Assembly (NCBI RefSeq): GCF_050436995.1
Contig: NC_134745.1
Span: 5,952,001 to 6,016,000, forward strand
Direction of reading: 5' to 3'
From: Anticarsia gemmatalis
Taxonomy: Eukaryota > Arthropoda > Insecta > Lepidoptera > Erebidae
DNA length: 64,000 nucleotides
The stretch's first letter is position 1; every line of letters begins with the position of its first letter. Shown piece after piece: positions 49,901-58,230 of this stretch. The translations under genes and the position numbers were made by a program. The notes beneath the pieces were generated by a model, which saw only the letters and a program-made list of their open reading frames with translations, was not told the DNA's origin and made no database searches.

Positions 49901-52900
49901 ACCTTAGACTTTTGATGATCGGTGAGTCAGTGAGTCAGTGAATCAGTGAGTGACAAAATTCAAAATTTTAACAAGTTGTCATTCTTAAACTACTGGTTCA
50001 AATTGACTGAAATTTTAAATATACCGTGTTTATACAATGACTGATTAGTTGCTGAAAATCTAGGCTTCTTGTTTTATCCACAACGAAACTATAGGGGTGT
50101 CAAAAATAGCCCGAATTGCTTCGAGAAAAGGATGTTACGGCCGTGCCGCTTTTTTTTTGCTCGACTTGCGGGGGCACTTCCGTGCCCCCAGATATATGCA
50201 AAATTGATCATAGCGCGATTACGAACTTCAGACATACTCGTATCGTTTCTATATCGAACATTGTTCTTTTGAACTTAAAATTCCAAATACATAGGTGGTA
50301 CGTACATAGGTGACAAATTGCTATAAAAACTTCGTAATCACGCTATGCTACAGGTATTTTAAAGGCAGCATATAATATATAAATAAATGTCCCTATATAA
50401 TTTTCACCCTCAACAAGCACGCAAGGTAAACAGGAATGTAACCGCGACTGGGTCAATAGTATGATTTAATTTCATATTAATTGCTAGTTCTCACAGAGCA
50501 TGATATGTTTCGTACTTCATACATATAAATATACCGTAGCACGTGATAACTCGTGAGAGAATTCAAGGGAATTCGAGTAGATATATGTTATCGTGAGAAT
50601 GTCATATTAACCTAATTAATGTTGAAATCGCTTTATGAGACTAACCGCGTTTGTGATTCCGCTTGGTTTTAATTTTCTATGGCGGGATGTAGTTCCCCTT
50701 AGAGAATAGATAATATATGCATTATTATATTACATGCTATTAATAGGCATTGAGTAGGTATTAAGTCTAAGTTTGAACTCCAAGCAACCTCTATTATTAC
50801 GTTTAACTTGAAGATAAGAATTATAAATTAATTTTAATTAAATATTTTAACTCTACATTTAACTAATTATTTCTTTTAATTCAAGTCCCTCGTATTCAGT
50901 ACATGCCTATTGAAATACCTAAACAAAAAAATCATTAGTACGGTTAACAGAAAGAATCCCGTATCGATACGATAAAAAAAGATAATAAAAAAACTAATTT
51001 GCTATTTTCAGCTGCCAGTCCCATCCCGGCCTCGTACCTAGCAGACAGAATAGGCACAAAGAAGACCTTACTCCTAGCTGCTGTGCCTTACATCATCGGT
51101 TGGATCCTCGTCATGTTCGCCGGGAACGTGCCCACGATCTACGCGTCACGGCTCATCTCCGGCCTTGGATACGGCATCGCGTATACCACCGCGCCCATGT
51201 ATCTAGGAGAAATCGCATCCGATAATGTTCGCGGTGCCATGGCGACACTTATTACTGTTATGTCTAAGGTTAGTAAACATGTGTTTTATAACATCGAGAC
51301 GGTTTTCCCTGAAAGAGTAAGAAGAGAAGGATTTTAATATCTACACGAACGACTACAGCAACATCCCTCAACTTTTCTAGTGCACTCGGCCCATATAACA
51401 TGGAATTATTAATAGCAAATGGCAAAACAAGGGTGTAATTCGTACACCTCTGTCACCTTCGAGAGAAACAGACGTGATGCTATGGATATATGTATATTTT
51501 CAGTCTCAAACAGTATAGAGATAAGAGAAATTATCAGGTTCCCGATTATTGAGATTTACTAAACAGAAAATTCCCACTAATACCATTTGATCCTCAAAAA
51601 TTATCACGTGAACTCGAGAATAAGTAGCCGTTTGCCCTCTGGAAACATCGACCTTAAACACGATACACTTTTGGACTAATATATTTTATCAAGTTAATTA
51701 GGTCAAATACCTAGCAAAAGTGACAGTAATTCATTAATATCTTCGCTATCTAGATTAGGCAGTCGCATAATTTCTTTGTGATAACAATTAATTTGTATTT
51801 GCTATCAGCTAATCCACTCTAGATGTGCGATAGTGACGTACTTTTATGTTAGTGTTGTGATTATTTCCGCTTGTCAAAGCATTTTCTATTGTTAACTTGA
51901 CCTAAAAAGAAATATATGCGCATCATCACCCAGAAATCTAATTTCAGTATTTACTTACAGAGCAAAAATATTTGTCTAAGATTTTTTTACTACGCAGTTG
52001 TTTATATCATTAGGCATATTTTTACTGTGTTTATTTAATTAGGTTTACGTATATCAATGAACGTAACGGGAAACCCATAAATCGACAAATAATACGTAGA
52101 TTTATTTCACACCTATGGTCCAATTTGACCACAATGTGCTAAACTCATTAGTTATACAAAAACGAATGTCCGTCGTAAGCCGTTTATGCCGCGTATGGTT
52201 TCGCAAATATTTAATGATAAGTCTTGTGTACACAGTCATGTCAAATCAGGCTCTGAGTAATCCAATTAACACAATGTGACGTCTAAAAATGAGTACACTG
52301 GGAAATACGAATATAAAAATCAAACGTAAAGCGATCATATCACTTTCGATAATGTCGATATTATTAAGAACTTAGTGATTAAAAACCTTCCTTTAAGTTT
52401 TATTGTATATGTATCGAGAGTAAAGATCGAGTATCCGACATTAAAATAAATTGAAAGATATAGGTTATATTTCTTTTAACATCTGTAAAAGGCGCTGATC
52501 AACTTAATATTTGCATTTAAAAATTATAGCGACTCAACCGCAATAATTAATTATTGCTCTTCTATGAAATAGTATTGTTATCTATTGTAACAAATCCTTG
52601 ATCTTGTTATAGAGTAAACAAGTCCAGTCAACCTTGACTAATCATTTGAAGATCTAAGATAATTTGTATGCAGACGTCAACAGGTAGAACTGGCGGACGA
52701 ATCGAATTAATATTAATCTTGTCTGATTGCGCTCTTCAATATTCATAGAAAATTACCAGTTAAGAAATTAATAATCCGTTTAATTAGTAGACATAACATA
52801 ATTCGTATTAAACAGTATAACCTAGTGACCTCCCACGCGTCTCGAAGTGGATCATGTTTAAGGGCTGAATTTTATCATCGTCAAAAAGAAAAGATAAAGT

Positions 52901-55279
52901 TTTCACTGCTGCAACGGAAATTAAAAAAATAATAGAATTTGTTGTTTAAAGCAGGCTGCTATCCAAAAGTAGGAGGATAATACATATTATTATATCGCAG
53001 TATTCTTATTCGCATTTGCAAATAGTGTCACCGATCTTGCCAGTAATTATAAGTTTTATTGTTGTTTTATATTTATACGCACATTTTGACTATAAATTGA
53101 CTAAAACGACATAACTATTGACCACGGACCATGTGTCACAATTTTCTTTTCTTTACAAGCAAAGGTGTTCTTTTAAAATTAGACATTTTTAATGGCTATT
53201 TGCAAAATACGTTACGGTGACATAAAAACCTATCGAAGAAATTAAATTACAGTTAAGTACTTAGTATGTTAATTGCAATTTTATGTCCTCACCATTGACT
53301 TTTTATGTATTTCTAGTGATAAATACACACTCAGTGTAATATGTATTTGAATGAAGTGTTATCGATTAGCACTAATTTGCATGTTTTGTGTTTCGTATAT
53401 ATTATTTTCGCTGTTTTAATATAAATAACGCTAGTTAAAAACCTTTGTAGCATCTAATTCTGATATTTTAAACACCTCAGGAATGGACTATTTCCAAACT
53501 TATAATCGTATAAGTAAGTGAGATTACCGTGTTAACGTAGCAGGGTGATAGATTATATTAATATCTTAGGAACATATACATTTTTCCTTAAAAAATAGTT
53601 TTCCACGCGAGCGAAGCTGCGAGAGCTGCTGAGAAAAGCTCATAAGACATAAATTTAATTAATGTTATAAATGAGATAGTTTGGGTCGTTGTTTGTTACA
53701 CAATCACTCCGAAACTATTGGACAGATTTTGATGAAATCTTATCCACAATTAGTTTATAACCTGGATTAAACTGTAAGGACTTTTTTACCCAGGGAAATC
53801 TGTTCACGCGGACGAAGTCGCATTCAGAAGCTAGCACCAAATACGCAGTTCATATTTTACCCCTGTAGACCAAAATAATTTAAATATTGGTTCATGTCTA
53901 TCAAGAACAGACTGATATTGGGTAGTTGTCAGTAACGACTAACATAAATCACGGCTGTTTCTGTTTACCGAGTAGTTCTGACTGGTTACCAACTGTAGAG
54001 GTACAGAATACTAAACAGGATCCATCTATTCCAAGCCGACGTTACTAATGGTGAACTTCAGTTTTAGATGCTTTATCTTCCGTGACCTGGAAAAGTCGAA
54101 CTAGTAGCAATAAAAACTTTGATATTTATTTTAAATATTTTATGTGTTCTTGAAAGATATACGGTCCCTAAATTGCTTCAAGCAAAGTGGTGGACTTAGT
54201 ACCTAATCCCCCTTAACTCAATGAGATTACCCTTGTTCAGCAGGTGAACAATAACAGTCCGAATTATCATAATTTTATAAATGTTTTAAGTTTTAATTTT
54301 TCTGTTTCAGTTCGGTATCCTGTCACAGTATTGCATCGGCCCCTACGTGTCCATGCTCGGTCTTGCCAGTTTCAACATCGCCATCCCCATTCTGTTCGTA
54401 GTGACGTTCAGCACCATGCCAGAATCTCCATACTATTACATCAAGTCTGGACAAAAACAAGAAGCTGAATCGTCTCTAAGGAAACTAAGAGGCAAGAGCT
54501 ACGTCAGAGAAGAATTAGAAAGTATGAATAGTTTAGTCACAGAAAATATGAAAGAAAAGAGTAGGTGGAAGGATCTCTTTTTAATAGAAGGAAATAAAAG
54601 AGGTCTGATGATCTTGATGGGTATTTACTTTACCCAGCAGTTTTGTGGGAGCACTGCGATCATATCGTATGCTCAGCAAATATTCGGTGCAGCTGATGGT
54701 GGCTTAGGGCCTGAAGAATCGTGCATATTGTTCGGCACAGTACAGCTCTTCACATCTGCCATGTCCTCGCAACTAGTCGACAGACTTGGCAGAAAACCTC
54801 TACTGCTTATATCCTCATGCGGTGTTGGCTTATCAAACATCATCATAGGAGCTTACTTTTACTTAAAATATCAGAACAGTGATGTTCTAATTAATCTAAA
54901 ATTCATTCCCAATGTTGTTATACCTATATTTATATTTTCGTACACTATAGGCTTAGCCACTGTACCCTTCGCTATTACTTCGGAGATATTCCCCACAAAC
55001 ATAAAATCAAAGGCGACCTGTGTAATACAGATATTTGTGGCTTTAATGACGTTCGCAGTCACGAAGTTGTATCAAGTGGTCGCAGATAATTTAGGGAACT
55101 ATGTCGCCTTCTGGGGCTTCGGGGCATTATCGGTGGCGGGTGTGATATTTATATTAATATATCTTCCGGAGACGAAGGGACAGTCGTTTGCGGCGATACA
55201 AGAGAAATTGTATTCGTCAGATAAGGTAGTTTACGAGAAGGGAGAGGATCACATGTCGAGGGTGAAGATCACCTTGTGA
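25898..55279 (+). CDS. Facilitated trehalose/sugar transporter, Tret1-like (MFS, SLC2-type), four exons
   Basis: Coding sequence join(25898..25943, 46618..46758, 51012..51268, 54311..55279), 1413 nt, 470 residues. Members of this family carry trehalose, glucose or related sugars across the plasma membrane by facilitated diffusion. Motifs seen in order: GWTSP just after helix 1, D74-R75-x-G77, R109-x3-G113, P124-x-Y126-x2-E129, R136-G137, PESP 185-188, Q257-Q258-x-x-G261, DRLGRK 305-310, SEIFP in helix 10, PETKG 434-438. About twelve hydrophobic segments; the length fits the usual 460-500 residues. The reading frame is continuous across all junctions. Odd points: T263 stands where QQxxGxN normally has Asn, and F368 where helix 10 normally has Trp. 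Family membership is firm; the substrate is not shown by sequence. Confidence 0.93.
27311..27440 (-). repeat. SINE 3' fragment
   Basis: AACCCGTTAGTGTCCCACTA followed by CTGGGCAAGGGACTTCTC is the reverse complement of the 3' part of the SINE at 34190 (CCTTGCCTAACAGTAGTGGGACATTAATGGGTT). Truncated and diverged. Confidence 0.65.
29227..29279. repeat. Nested inverted repeat
   Basis: GACCCGAAG and CTTCGGGTC form a perfect 9-bp stem. Inside it, TCCCT-tgcac-AGGGA forms a second hairpin. Function unknown. Confidence 0.4.
29527..29620 (-). repeat. SINE-like fragment (GGGGTAGACA family)
   Basis: Blocks GATAGGGGTAAGGACAACAA, CGCCACTTGG and CCTTGCATCATTCACATCC match the fragments at 22187 and 57225. 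It directly abuts the Helitron at 29622. Confidence 0.5.
29622..29863 (+). mobile_element. Non-autonomous Helitron, copy 3
   Basis: Plus-strand copy: TCTATTAATATTATAAAGC at the left, a (GTTT)n tract, and GACGCAAGCGAAGTTGCGC hairpin then GGGTCAGCTAG at the right, followed by T. It sits in intron 1 in the gene's orientation. Confidence 0.8.
30109..30285 (+). repeat. Helitron-like short repeat of a second family
   Basis: Begins TTAATATTATAAATGCAAAA and ends GCGGACAGAAGCTA. The internal order (TTTGTTTGTAACTC, then GATAAAATTTGG, then CCTGGAAAAT) matches the repeat at 53655-53834. The 117-codon open frame at 30122-30475 lies largely in it and is not a gene. Confidence 0.5.
30672..30912 (+). repeat. 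tRNA-derived SINE
   Basis: RNA polymerase III promoter boxes are visible: box A around TGGTGCAGTGGTTAACG (30679) and box B GGTTCGAATCC (30735-30745). The tail contains GATGTGCACGAGTATTTGTCC and GGAATCAAATGACCG, which I recall as typical of lepidopteran SINEs. It is not a functional tRNA because no cloverleaf can be closed. Confidence 0.75.
33672..33850 (-). repeat. Helitron-like repeat fragment
   Basis: Begins ACTAGCTGAACCTTGCGGCT on the plus strand, the reverse of an AGCTAGT-type 3' tip preceded by a GC-rich subterminal block. Internal sequence such as ATAAATTTCAACAAAATCAG is typical of such short repeats. Diverged; assignment is tentative. Confidence 0.4.
34190..34514 (+). repeat. tRNA-derived SINE with (TTTA)n tail
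   Basis: Box A-like TAGCCGAGTGGTATAAG at 34199 and box B GGTGCGAACCC at 34243-34253. The body contains GAAGGAAAACATCGTG and a 3' domain ending GTAGTGGGACATTAATGGGTT, followed by ATTTATTTATTT. Fragments of its 3' end recur at 27311 (minus) and 54170 (plus). Confidence 0.75.
34875..36028 (+). mobile_element. Palindrome-ended non-autonomous transposon, copy A
   Basis: About 1,154 bp, defined by comparison with the inverted copy at 49037-50194. The left end has a perfect 8-bp hairpin GGGGGCAC-GGAA-GTGCCCCC (34880-34899). A TGACTCAC microsatellite follows at about 35115-35158. The right part is a large palindrome with arms 35560-35750 and 35839-36028 around an 88-bp loop. Subterminal hairpin, microsatellite and palindrome suggest a Helentron/HINE-like or foldback element, which is inference. 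No transposase remains. It lies in intron 1 and the open frames over it are not genes. Confidence 0.75.
36749..37975 (+). mobile_element. Decayed TIR DNA transposon carrying a THAP coding start
   Basis: Ends inferred from imperfect inverted similarity: GTACTTCAAGGAT...CAAAAATGACCGAGAT on the left against GTACTTATGCTGAT...CAAAATTACCGAAGT read from the right. A TGACGTCA octamer lies 119 bp inside each inferred end (36868-36875 and 37849-37856). TTAA tetramers just outside (36738 and 37982) could be the target duplication. A THAP-type start lies inside at 36983. P and Kolobok transposases begin with THAP domains; TTAA would favour Kolobok. The rest of the transposase is missing or unrecognisable. 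Confidence 0.55.
36983..37072 (+). pseudogene. THAP zinc-finger N-terminus, truncated (transposase remnant)
   Basis: Short frame of 29 codons beginning MVRKYCIVPMCTKSSEKTPQ, then KMFFSV before running to a TAA. The pattern M-V-x-x-Y-C-x-V-P-x-C-x(4-6)-K-T-P-x-K-x-F-F is the start of a THAP C2CH domain, with C6 and C11 as the first metal ligands. The strong start context is AACAAAATGG. The later Cys-x2-His and AVPTA parts were not found. A possible donor (TCT/GTACTA at about 37057) could mean a spliced original. It cannot make a folded THAP domain as it stands. Most likely a piece of the surrounding transposon. Confidence 0.6.
39005..40896. mobile_element. Foldback transposon with 699-bp inverted arms
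   Basis: 1,892 bp flanked by ACAT on both sides (39001-39004, 40897-40900), a likely 4-bp target duplication. The ends are TTATGTACGTCAGG and its exact complement. Left arm 39005-39703 and right arm 40198-40896 are of equal length; I noticed only about three substitutions on reading across them. The 494-bp centre (39704-40197) is unique. Arms contain repeated GGTGGCCGGGCTGAAA-type blocks. No transposase is visible. Identical open frames at the two ends are consequences of the palindrome. Confidence 0.85.
39704..40197. other. Unique central segment of the foldback
   Basis: AT-rich except for a short CpG-bearing stretch near 39850-39900. An 82-codon minus-strand frame (39861-40109) has no recognisable domain. 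Nothing supports a gene. Confidence 0.5.
41249..41345 (+). repeat. tRNA-derived SINE fragment
   Basis: Box A-like CCGTGGCGCAGTGGTCAAGG at about 41254 and a box B-like GAGGTCGTGGGTTTG at about 41310. The sequence decays after that. Shares the head type of the SINE at 30672. Confidence 0.6.
41346..46617. other. 3' part of intron 1, no gene recognised
   Basis: AT-rich, with short random frames. A moderately GC-rich stretch at 44780-45025 contains a direct repeat ACACATATTCGGTT (44839 and 44909) and is probably an unclassified interspersed repeat. Confidence 0.45.
46618..46758 (+). CDS. Tret1-like transporter, coding exon 2
   Basis: 141 nt, entered and left in phase 1. Acceptor: a pyrimidine-rich tract ending TTCCAG. 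Donor: TCAG/GTAAAC. Encodes residues 16-62 and the first base of codon 63: the rest of helix 1 (ATLITAAAGTTVGWTSP), the first external loop with acidic and polar residues, and the start of helix 2 (SSWIASIMILCS). The exon is clearly more GC-rich than its introns. Because 141 is a multiple of three and both flanking phases match, skipping it would keep frame but delete most of helix 1 and half of helix 2. Confidence 0.93.
46759..51011 (+). other. Intron 2 of the transporter gene (4.25 kb)
   Basis: Bounded by GTAAAC and TTTTCAG. About a quarter is the inverted copy of the palindrome-ended element (49037-50194). A 121-codon minus-strand open frame at 48238-48603 has no domain and AT-driven composition and is not called. 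Confidence 0.85.
49037..50194 (-). mobile_element. Palindrome-ended non-autonomous transposon, copy B
   Basis: Inverted relative to copy A (34875-36028), nearly the same length and highly similar. Palindrome arms 49037-49228 and 49317-49509, microsatellite at about 49921-49954 with one TGACTCAC unit fewer than copy A, and the terminal hairpin GGGGGCAC-TTCC-GTGCCCCC at 50170-50189. Comparison of the two copies sets both ends. No coding capacity. Confidence 0.75.
51012..51268 (+). CDS. Tret1-like transporter, coding exon 3
   Basis: 257 nt, phase 1 in and phase 0 out. Acceptor GCTATTTTCAG, donor TAAG/GTTAGT. Encodes residues 63-148: end of helix 2, the DRIGTKK loop (canonical D-R-x-G-R-R/K), helix 3, helix 4 with SRLISGLGYG, the PMYLGE motif, the RG loop, and the start of helix 5. 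Third codon positions are strongly GC-rich compared with the surrounding intron. An open frame that runs on past the donor to 51337 is only read-through into the intron. Confidence 0.95.
51408..51500 (+). repeat. Short interspersed repeat tail
   Basis: GGGTGTAATTCGTACACCTC, then CACCTTCGAGAGAAACAGAC and GTGATGCTATG, resembles the 3' tail of common lepidopteran short repeats (ACACCTC..CCTTCGGGG..AGGCGTGATG type). Family not fixed. Confidence 0.45.
53655..53834 (+). repeat. Helitron-like short repeat, second family
   Basis: Begins TTAATTAATGTTATAAATGA, passes through ACTATTGGACAGATTTTGAT and TTTATAACCTGGATTAA, and ends CACGCGGACGAAGTCGC..AGAAGCTAG. Same family as 30109-30285. A related GC-rich tip (CACGCGAGCGAAGCTGCGAG) at 53605 suggests a second decayed copy beside it. 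Confidence 0.55.
54170..54246 (+). repeat. SINE 3' fragment
   Basis: GTGGTGGACTTAGTACCTAA followed by GAGATTACCCTTGTTCAGCA is a worn copy of the 3' region of the SINE at 34190 (GTGGTGGACTCAAGGCCTAA, GGAGACCCTTGCC). It ends about 65 bp before the exon 4 acceptor. Confidence 0.55.
54311..55279 (+). CDS. Tret1-like transporter, coding exon 4 (terminal)
   Basis: 969 nt including the TGA at 55277-55279. The acceptor follows TTTTTCTGTTTCAG. Encodes residues 149-470, helices 5 to 12: FGILSQYCIGPYVS closing helix 5, PESP after helix 6, a charged cytoplasmic loop (about 189-240), helix 7 with QQFCG, DRLGRKP, helix 10 ending in SEIFP, and PETKG before a 32-residue charged tail. Codon use shifts from GC-ending at the exon start to AT-ending further in. 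Packing helices 5-12 into one exon contrasts with the finely split N-terminal half. Confidence 0.95.
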   Translation, partial: FGILSQYCIGPYVSMLGLASFNIAIPILFVVTFSTMPESPYYYIKSGQKQEAESSLRKLRGKSYVREELESMNSLVTENMKEKSRWKDLFLIEGNKRGLMILMGIYFTQQFCGSTAIISYAQQIFGAADGGLGPEESCILFGTVQLFTSAMSSQLVDRLGRKPLLLISSCGVGLSNIIIGAYFYLKYQNSDVLINLKFIPNVVIPIFIFSYTIGLATVPFAITSEIFPTNIKSKATCVIQIFVALMTFAVTKLYQVVADNLGNYVAFWGFGALSVAGVIFILIYLPETKGQSFAAIQEKLYSSDKVVYEKGEDHMSRVKITL

Positions 55280-55545
55280 CGAAGTAAATATGTTTTGTTA
55301 AACGTGCGAGTATACGTATTTTTAAGTAATTTAACTTTTTGTACATTAAGGCGTTTGTTATAGTACTTTATATTTAGCAGTACTTAATTCTCCGTCCGCA
55401 GCGCGGCGACATTCCGCATGAACCTAATTTGTCGTATCTGTCTTCTTTGTTCGTTTTATATTTTATATTGCTACAGCGGGAGCTATTAAGACCAAAGAGT
55501 TCACTTTTAGGTGTAAATAAATAGTTTAATTTCGGTCATTTCATT
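55280..55545 (+). other. Putative 3' UTR of the transporter gene
   Basis: Sequence from the stop codon to just past the first canonical polyadenylation hexamer. The end is inferred, since the cleavage site cannot be seen. No repeat was recognised in it. Confidence 0.5.
55516..55521 (+). terminator. AATAAA polyadenylation signal
   Basis: First AATAAA downstream of the stop codon, 237 nt after it, followed by a T-rich stretch. It is the most likely signal for 3' end formation of the transporter mRNA, though AT-rich DNA gives such hexamers by chance. Confidence 0.5.
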
Positions 55546-57224
55546 CCTAAATGTTAATGTTTCGAAATCAAAAATGGAATGGTCTCCCATTTATAGTAGT
55601 CTACGTAATCGAAGACTTGATTGTTTGTGAGTAAGTTATCATATTTAAGTTTATTATGAGTATTATGTGCCAACATGGATGATGGAGCATCTACTTAATA
55701 CTGGCCATTTATTTATAACTTCCATAGAAAGCAACGATTGCCAAACTGTACTATACACGAAGATACTTAAGTATTTTATAATATTTAATATACAAATGTT
55801 ACCTATTTATTACTTGGATATACTTATTTTATTATTTAACACAAAGTGCCTTTGTTAAAATAATAGACTTGTGTATAACGTCGACAAGTACAAACATACT
55901 GTAAGTTACTGTAATGTTAGTTGTTCTTGTGAACTGTTATGAAGCTATTTATAATATTTACAACAATATTAAGAAAGAAAATGCCCCAAGATACGAATGA
56001 ATGTTTTATAGAATCTCTTACCTCCGTGTGAATGAGTTTTTGAAGGTACTGGTACAATAATTAGTTTTTTTTTATCGGTTGGTTTATTACCTTTTATTAT
56101 TTGTTCATTTCACAGTTCACACGTTCAGTTTTAGTAGAAGCGGTCAGTACATCAGCAGTTCATTAGTTTCGCTTCATTTTTGCAACTCGTCCCAACTATC
56201 CTCACCAACTTTTTTGTTTTAACTAACGAGTTCAACCTTTCCAAGGTTTTGAGGGAACATTAACAAGAATAATTCAGGTAACCTAAAATAAATTAGTATG
56301 TTGTTACTCGGTACTTAGCTATAACATTTTGCGTAGGAAAATATATAAATATATTCAATCAAAAACGTACTTAAATAACTTTACAATGTGCCTTTAACAT
56401 GTATTTTATTAATTTAACAAGTCCGTTAATTAATCATCCACAAGTTTCGTCTGAATTTCAAAGTTGGCGTACGTTAAATTGCTGATTAATAAAATTGAGA
56501 ACTTAAGGTAACCTTTGTTGGTTTCGAGTTGACGCCACTGATGTTTGACAAGATCGATTTAAAATTAATTTGTGGAATCCAGCCTTTATGTAAGCTTCTG
56601 AAAGTATCTGAAAATCCTAGAAATGTGTAAGCGAAGAGAATGTATATCGAATTTACAACCCAGTGCTTTTATAATAGACTTTTATCTTTATAGGATTTCA
56701 GAGAATTTATAATGGATACTATCGATCTAATACCTTGAGCTTATTACGTTCGGTAATGTATCTCTCACAAAGATGCCAAGAATGCCAGCAATATTTTAGA
56801 AATTCCACGTCACAGAAATAAGAACTATGTTTTAAGAAATATTTGGTACTTAGACCGCACAGCATTTAAACTAACATAAATAATATAATGTAATAAATTG
56901 TGATGATGCAACATTCCGAATGCCACACGCATTCTCGTGCCATTTATAATTTATTTTGTTAAATCAGAAAGCAACTTATAATGTCTCTAATTGTTTTAGT
57001 ATAAGGATTTGAAATTAAAACTTATTGTGATATAACTTTAATATTTATTTTACTTTACCTACCTAGCTGAGTACAAAACAACTAAAATCGAATTGCAACT
57101 ATAGACATTAATCTAAAGTGCTTCGTAAAATCTAGTGACTTTGGATCTGCACCAAGAATACTTGCATGCGGCACGTCATAGTCATGCTAGTGTTATTCGA
57201 AAATGAAAAAAAATTACACAAATA
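55546..57224. other. Downstream intergenic DNA, no gene recognised
   Basis: AT-rich with short random frames on both strands and no recognised repeat. Confidence 0.45.
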
Positions 57225-57315
57225 AAGTGACCCTTTCTCCCCATAGGGGTAGACAAAGACACTGCCAATTGGTTAGATCCTAACAAACTACCATTGTTAC
57301 ATTCACATCGACACT
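57225..57315 (-). repeat. SINE-like fragment (GGGGTAGACA family)
   Basis: TAGGGGTAGACAAAGACACT, GATCCTAACAAACT and ACATTCACATCGAC match the fragments at 22187 and 29527. A mariner-type element follows directly. Confidence 0.5.
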
Positions 57316-57317
57316 TA

Positions 57318-57542
57318 TTAGGTCGGGGAAAAAGTCTTTTCGCATTATAGTATGTATGAACTTGTAATAAAATCTTTCCTCTAAACAAAAAAGCTCGATA
57401 TTTGGGTACCTCACGAGCTCACTGAAAGAAACCTAATGAACTGTACTGTGTAGGTACCTACTCATTTGCGACTCTTGAAGCCAAAGATTTTATTACAAGT
57501 TCATACATACTATAATGCGAAAAGACTTTTTCCCCGGTCTAA
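57318..57542. mobile_element. Mariner-type MITE
   Basis: 225 bp flanked by TA on both sides (57316-57317, 57543-57544). Ends TTAGGTCGGGGAAAAAGTC and, read from the right, TTAGACCGGGGAAAAAGTC. The inverted repeats continue for about 60 bp with almost no differences, through CGCATTATAGTATGTATGAA. A TA target and GGGGAAAAAGTCTTTTCGCA termini are characteristic of Tc1/mariner elements. Too short for a transposase. Confidence 0.85.
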
Positions 57543-58090
57543 TATATCTTATCATAGGAACAAAATCATCTACCCCAATAATTTATATCAATAATTTGAA
57601 GCACCATTGCAAAGAATTTAACCCATGAACTTGGGTAAATCTATACACAAAATGTAGATATAATATCAACAACTAACTAGGTACTACGCCTAGATCCAAT
57701 CGCAATCAAATCTAGAACTACTAACTAGTGACTAGTAGGTGTTTAATAGTTCAAGAAGAGCTAAACCGCAATTTGATTTACAGGGTTTGAGCCAAATGGC
57801 TGTATAATTGCTCACTAGATTTTCACAGACGCACTGTTAAATTGACTTGTAGTGACTAGTATCTAGTCACTTGCAGTGTGACGTCACAGGAAGCTTTAGG
57901 GCTAATAGTTTAACGTCAGGAACTTGATATTATGTTCTATTGTTCGTCACTCGACGATAGCAGTCTTAGTACGTAGCATCATGCCGTTATACCTGAAGTT
58001 GTAGGCAGAGATGTTTGTAATACAGCCGCGTTTCACCATTAATATCGTGTAATAATTAACAAAAAATTTTAAATAATATATAATAGTATA
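57543..58090. other. Intergenic DNA, no gene recognised
   Basis: AT-rich. Nothing recognisable beyond CTAGT-rich stretches around 57715-57870. Confidence 0.4.
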
Positions 58091-58230
58091 GGCAAATGAC
58101 CGAACTCCCCGCACCTTTTGAGAATAATAATAAAAAAATTAAAAGACTTAGCACTTTGCCTGACAAGGGAATCAAACACGAGCTTTATGACCGGCAGTCA
58201 TATACACTACCAGGACCACAGAGACTGTTA
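58091..58230 (-). repeat. tRNA-derived SINE
   Basis: Read on the minus strand: a box A-like CTGTGGTCCTGGTAGTGTA (about 58205-58222), then GCTCGTGTTTGATTCCCTTG with a box B-like core (about 58168-58178), then a tail with CAAAGTGCTAAGTC and GGTGCGGGGAGTTCGGTC. It differs from the other SINEs here, so it is a separate family. Confidence 0.6.

Larger units (their letters stand above)
51269..54310 (+). other. Intron 3 of the transporter gene (3.04 kb)
   Basis: Bounded by GTTAGT and TTTCTGTTTCAG. Contains short repeat fragments at 51408, 53605, 53655 and 54170, otherwise plain AT-rich sequence. Confidence 0.85.

Noticed and set aside
54244..54468. Second plus-strand frame over the start of exon 4
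   Set aside because: Crosses the exon 4 acceptor and lies in a different frame from the transporter; a shadow.
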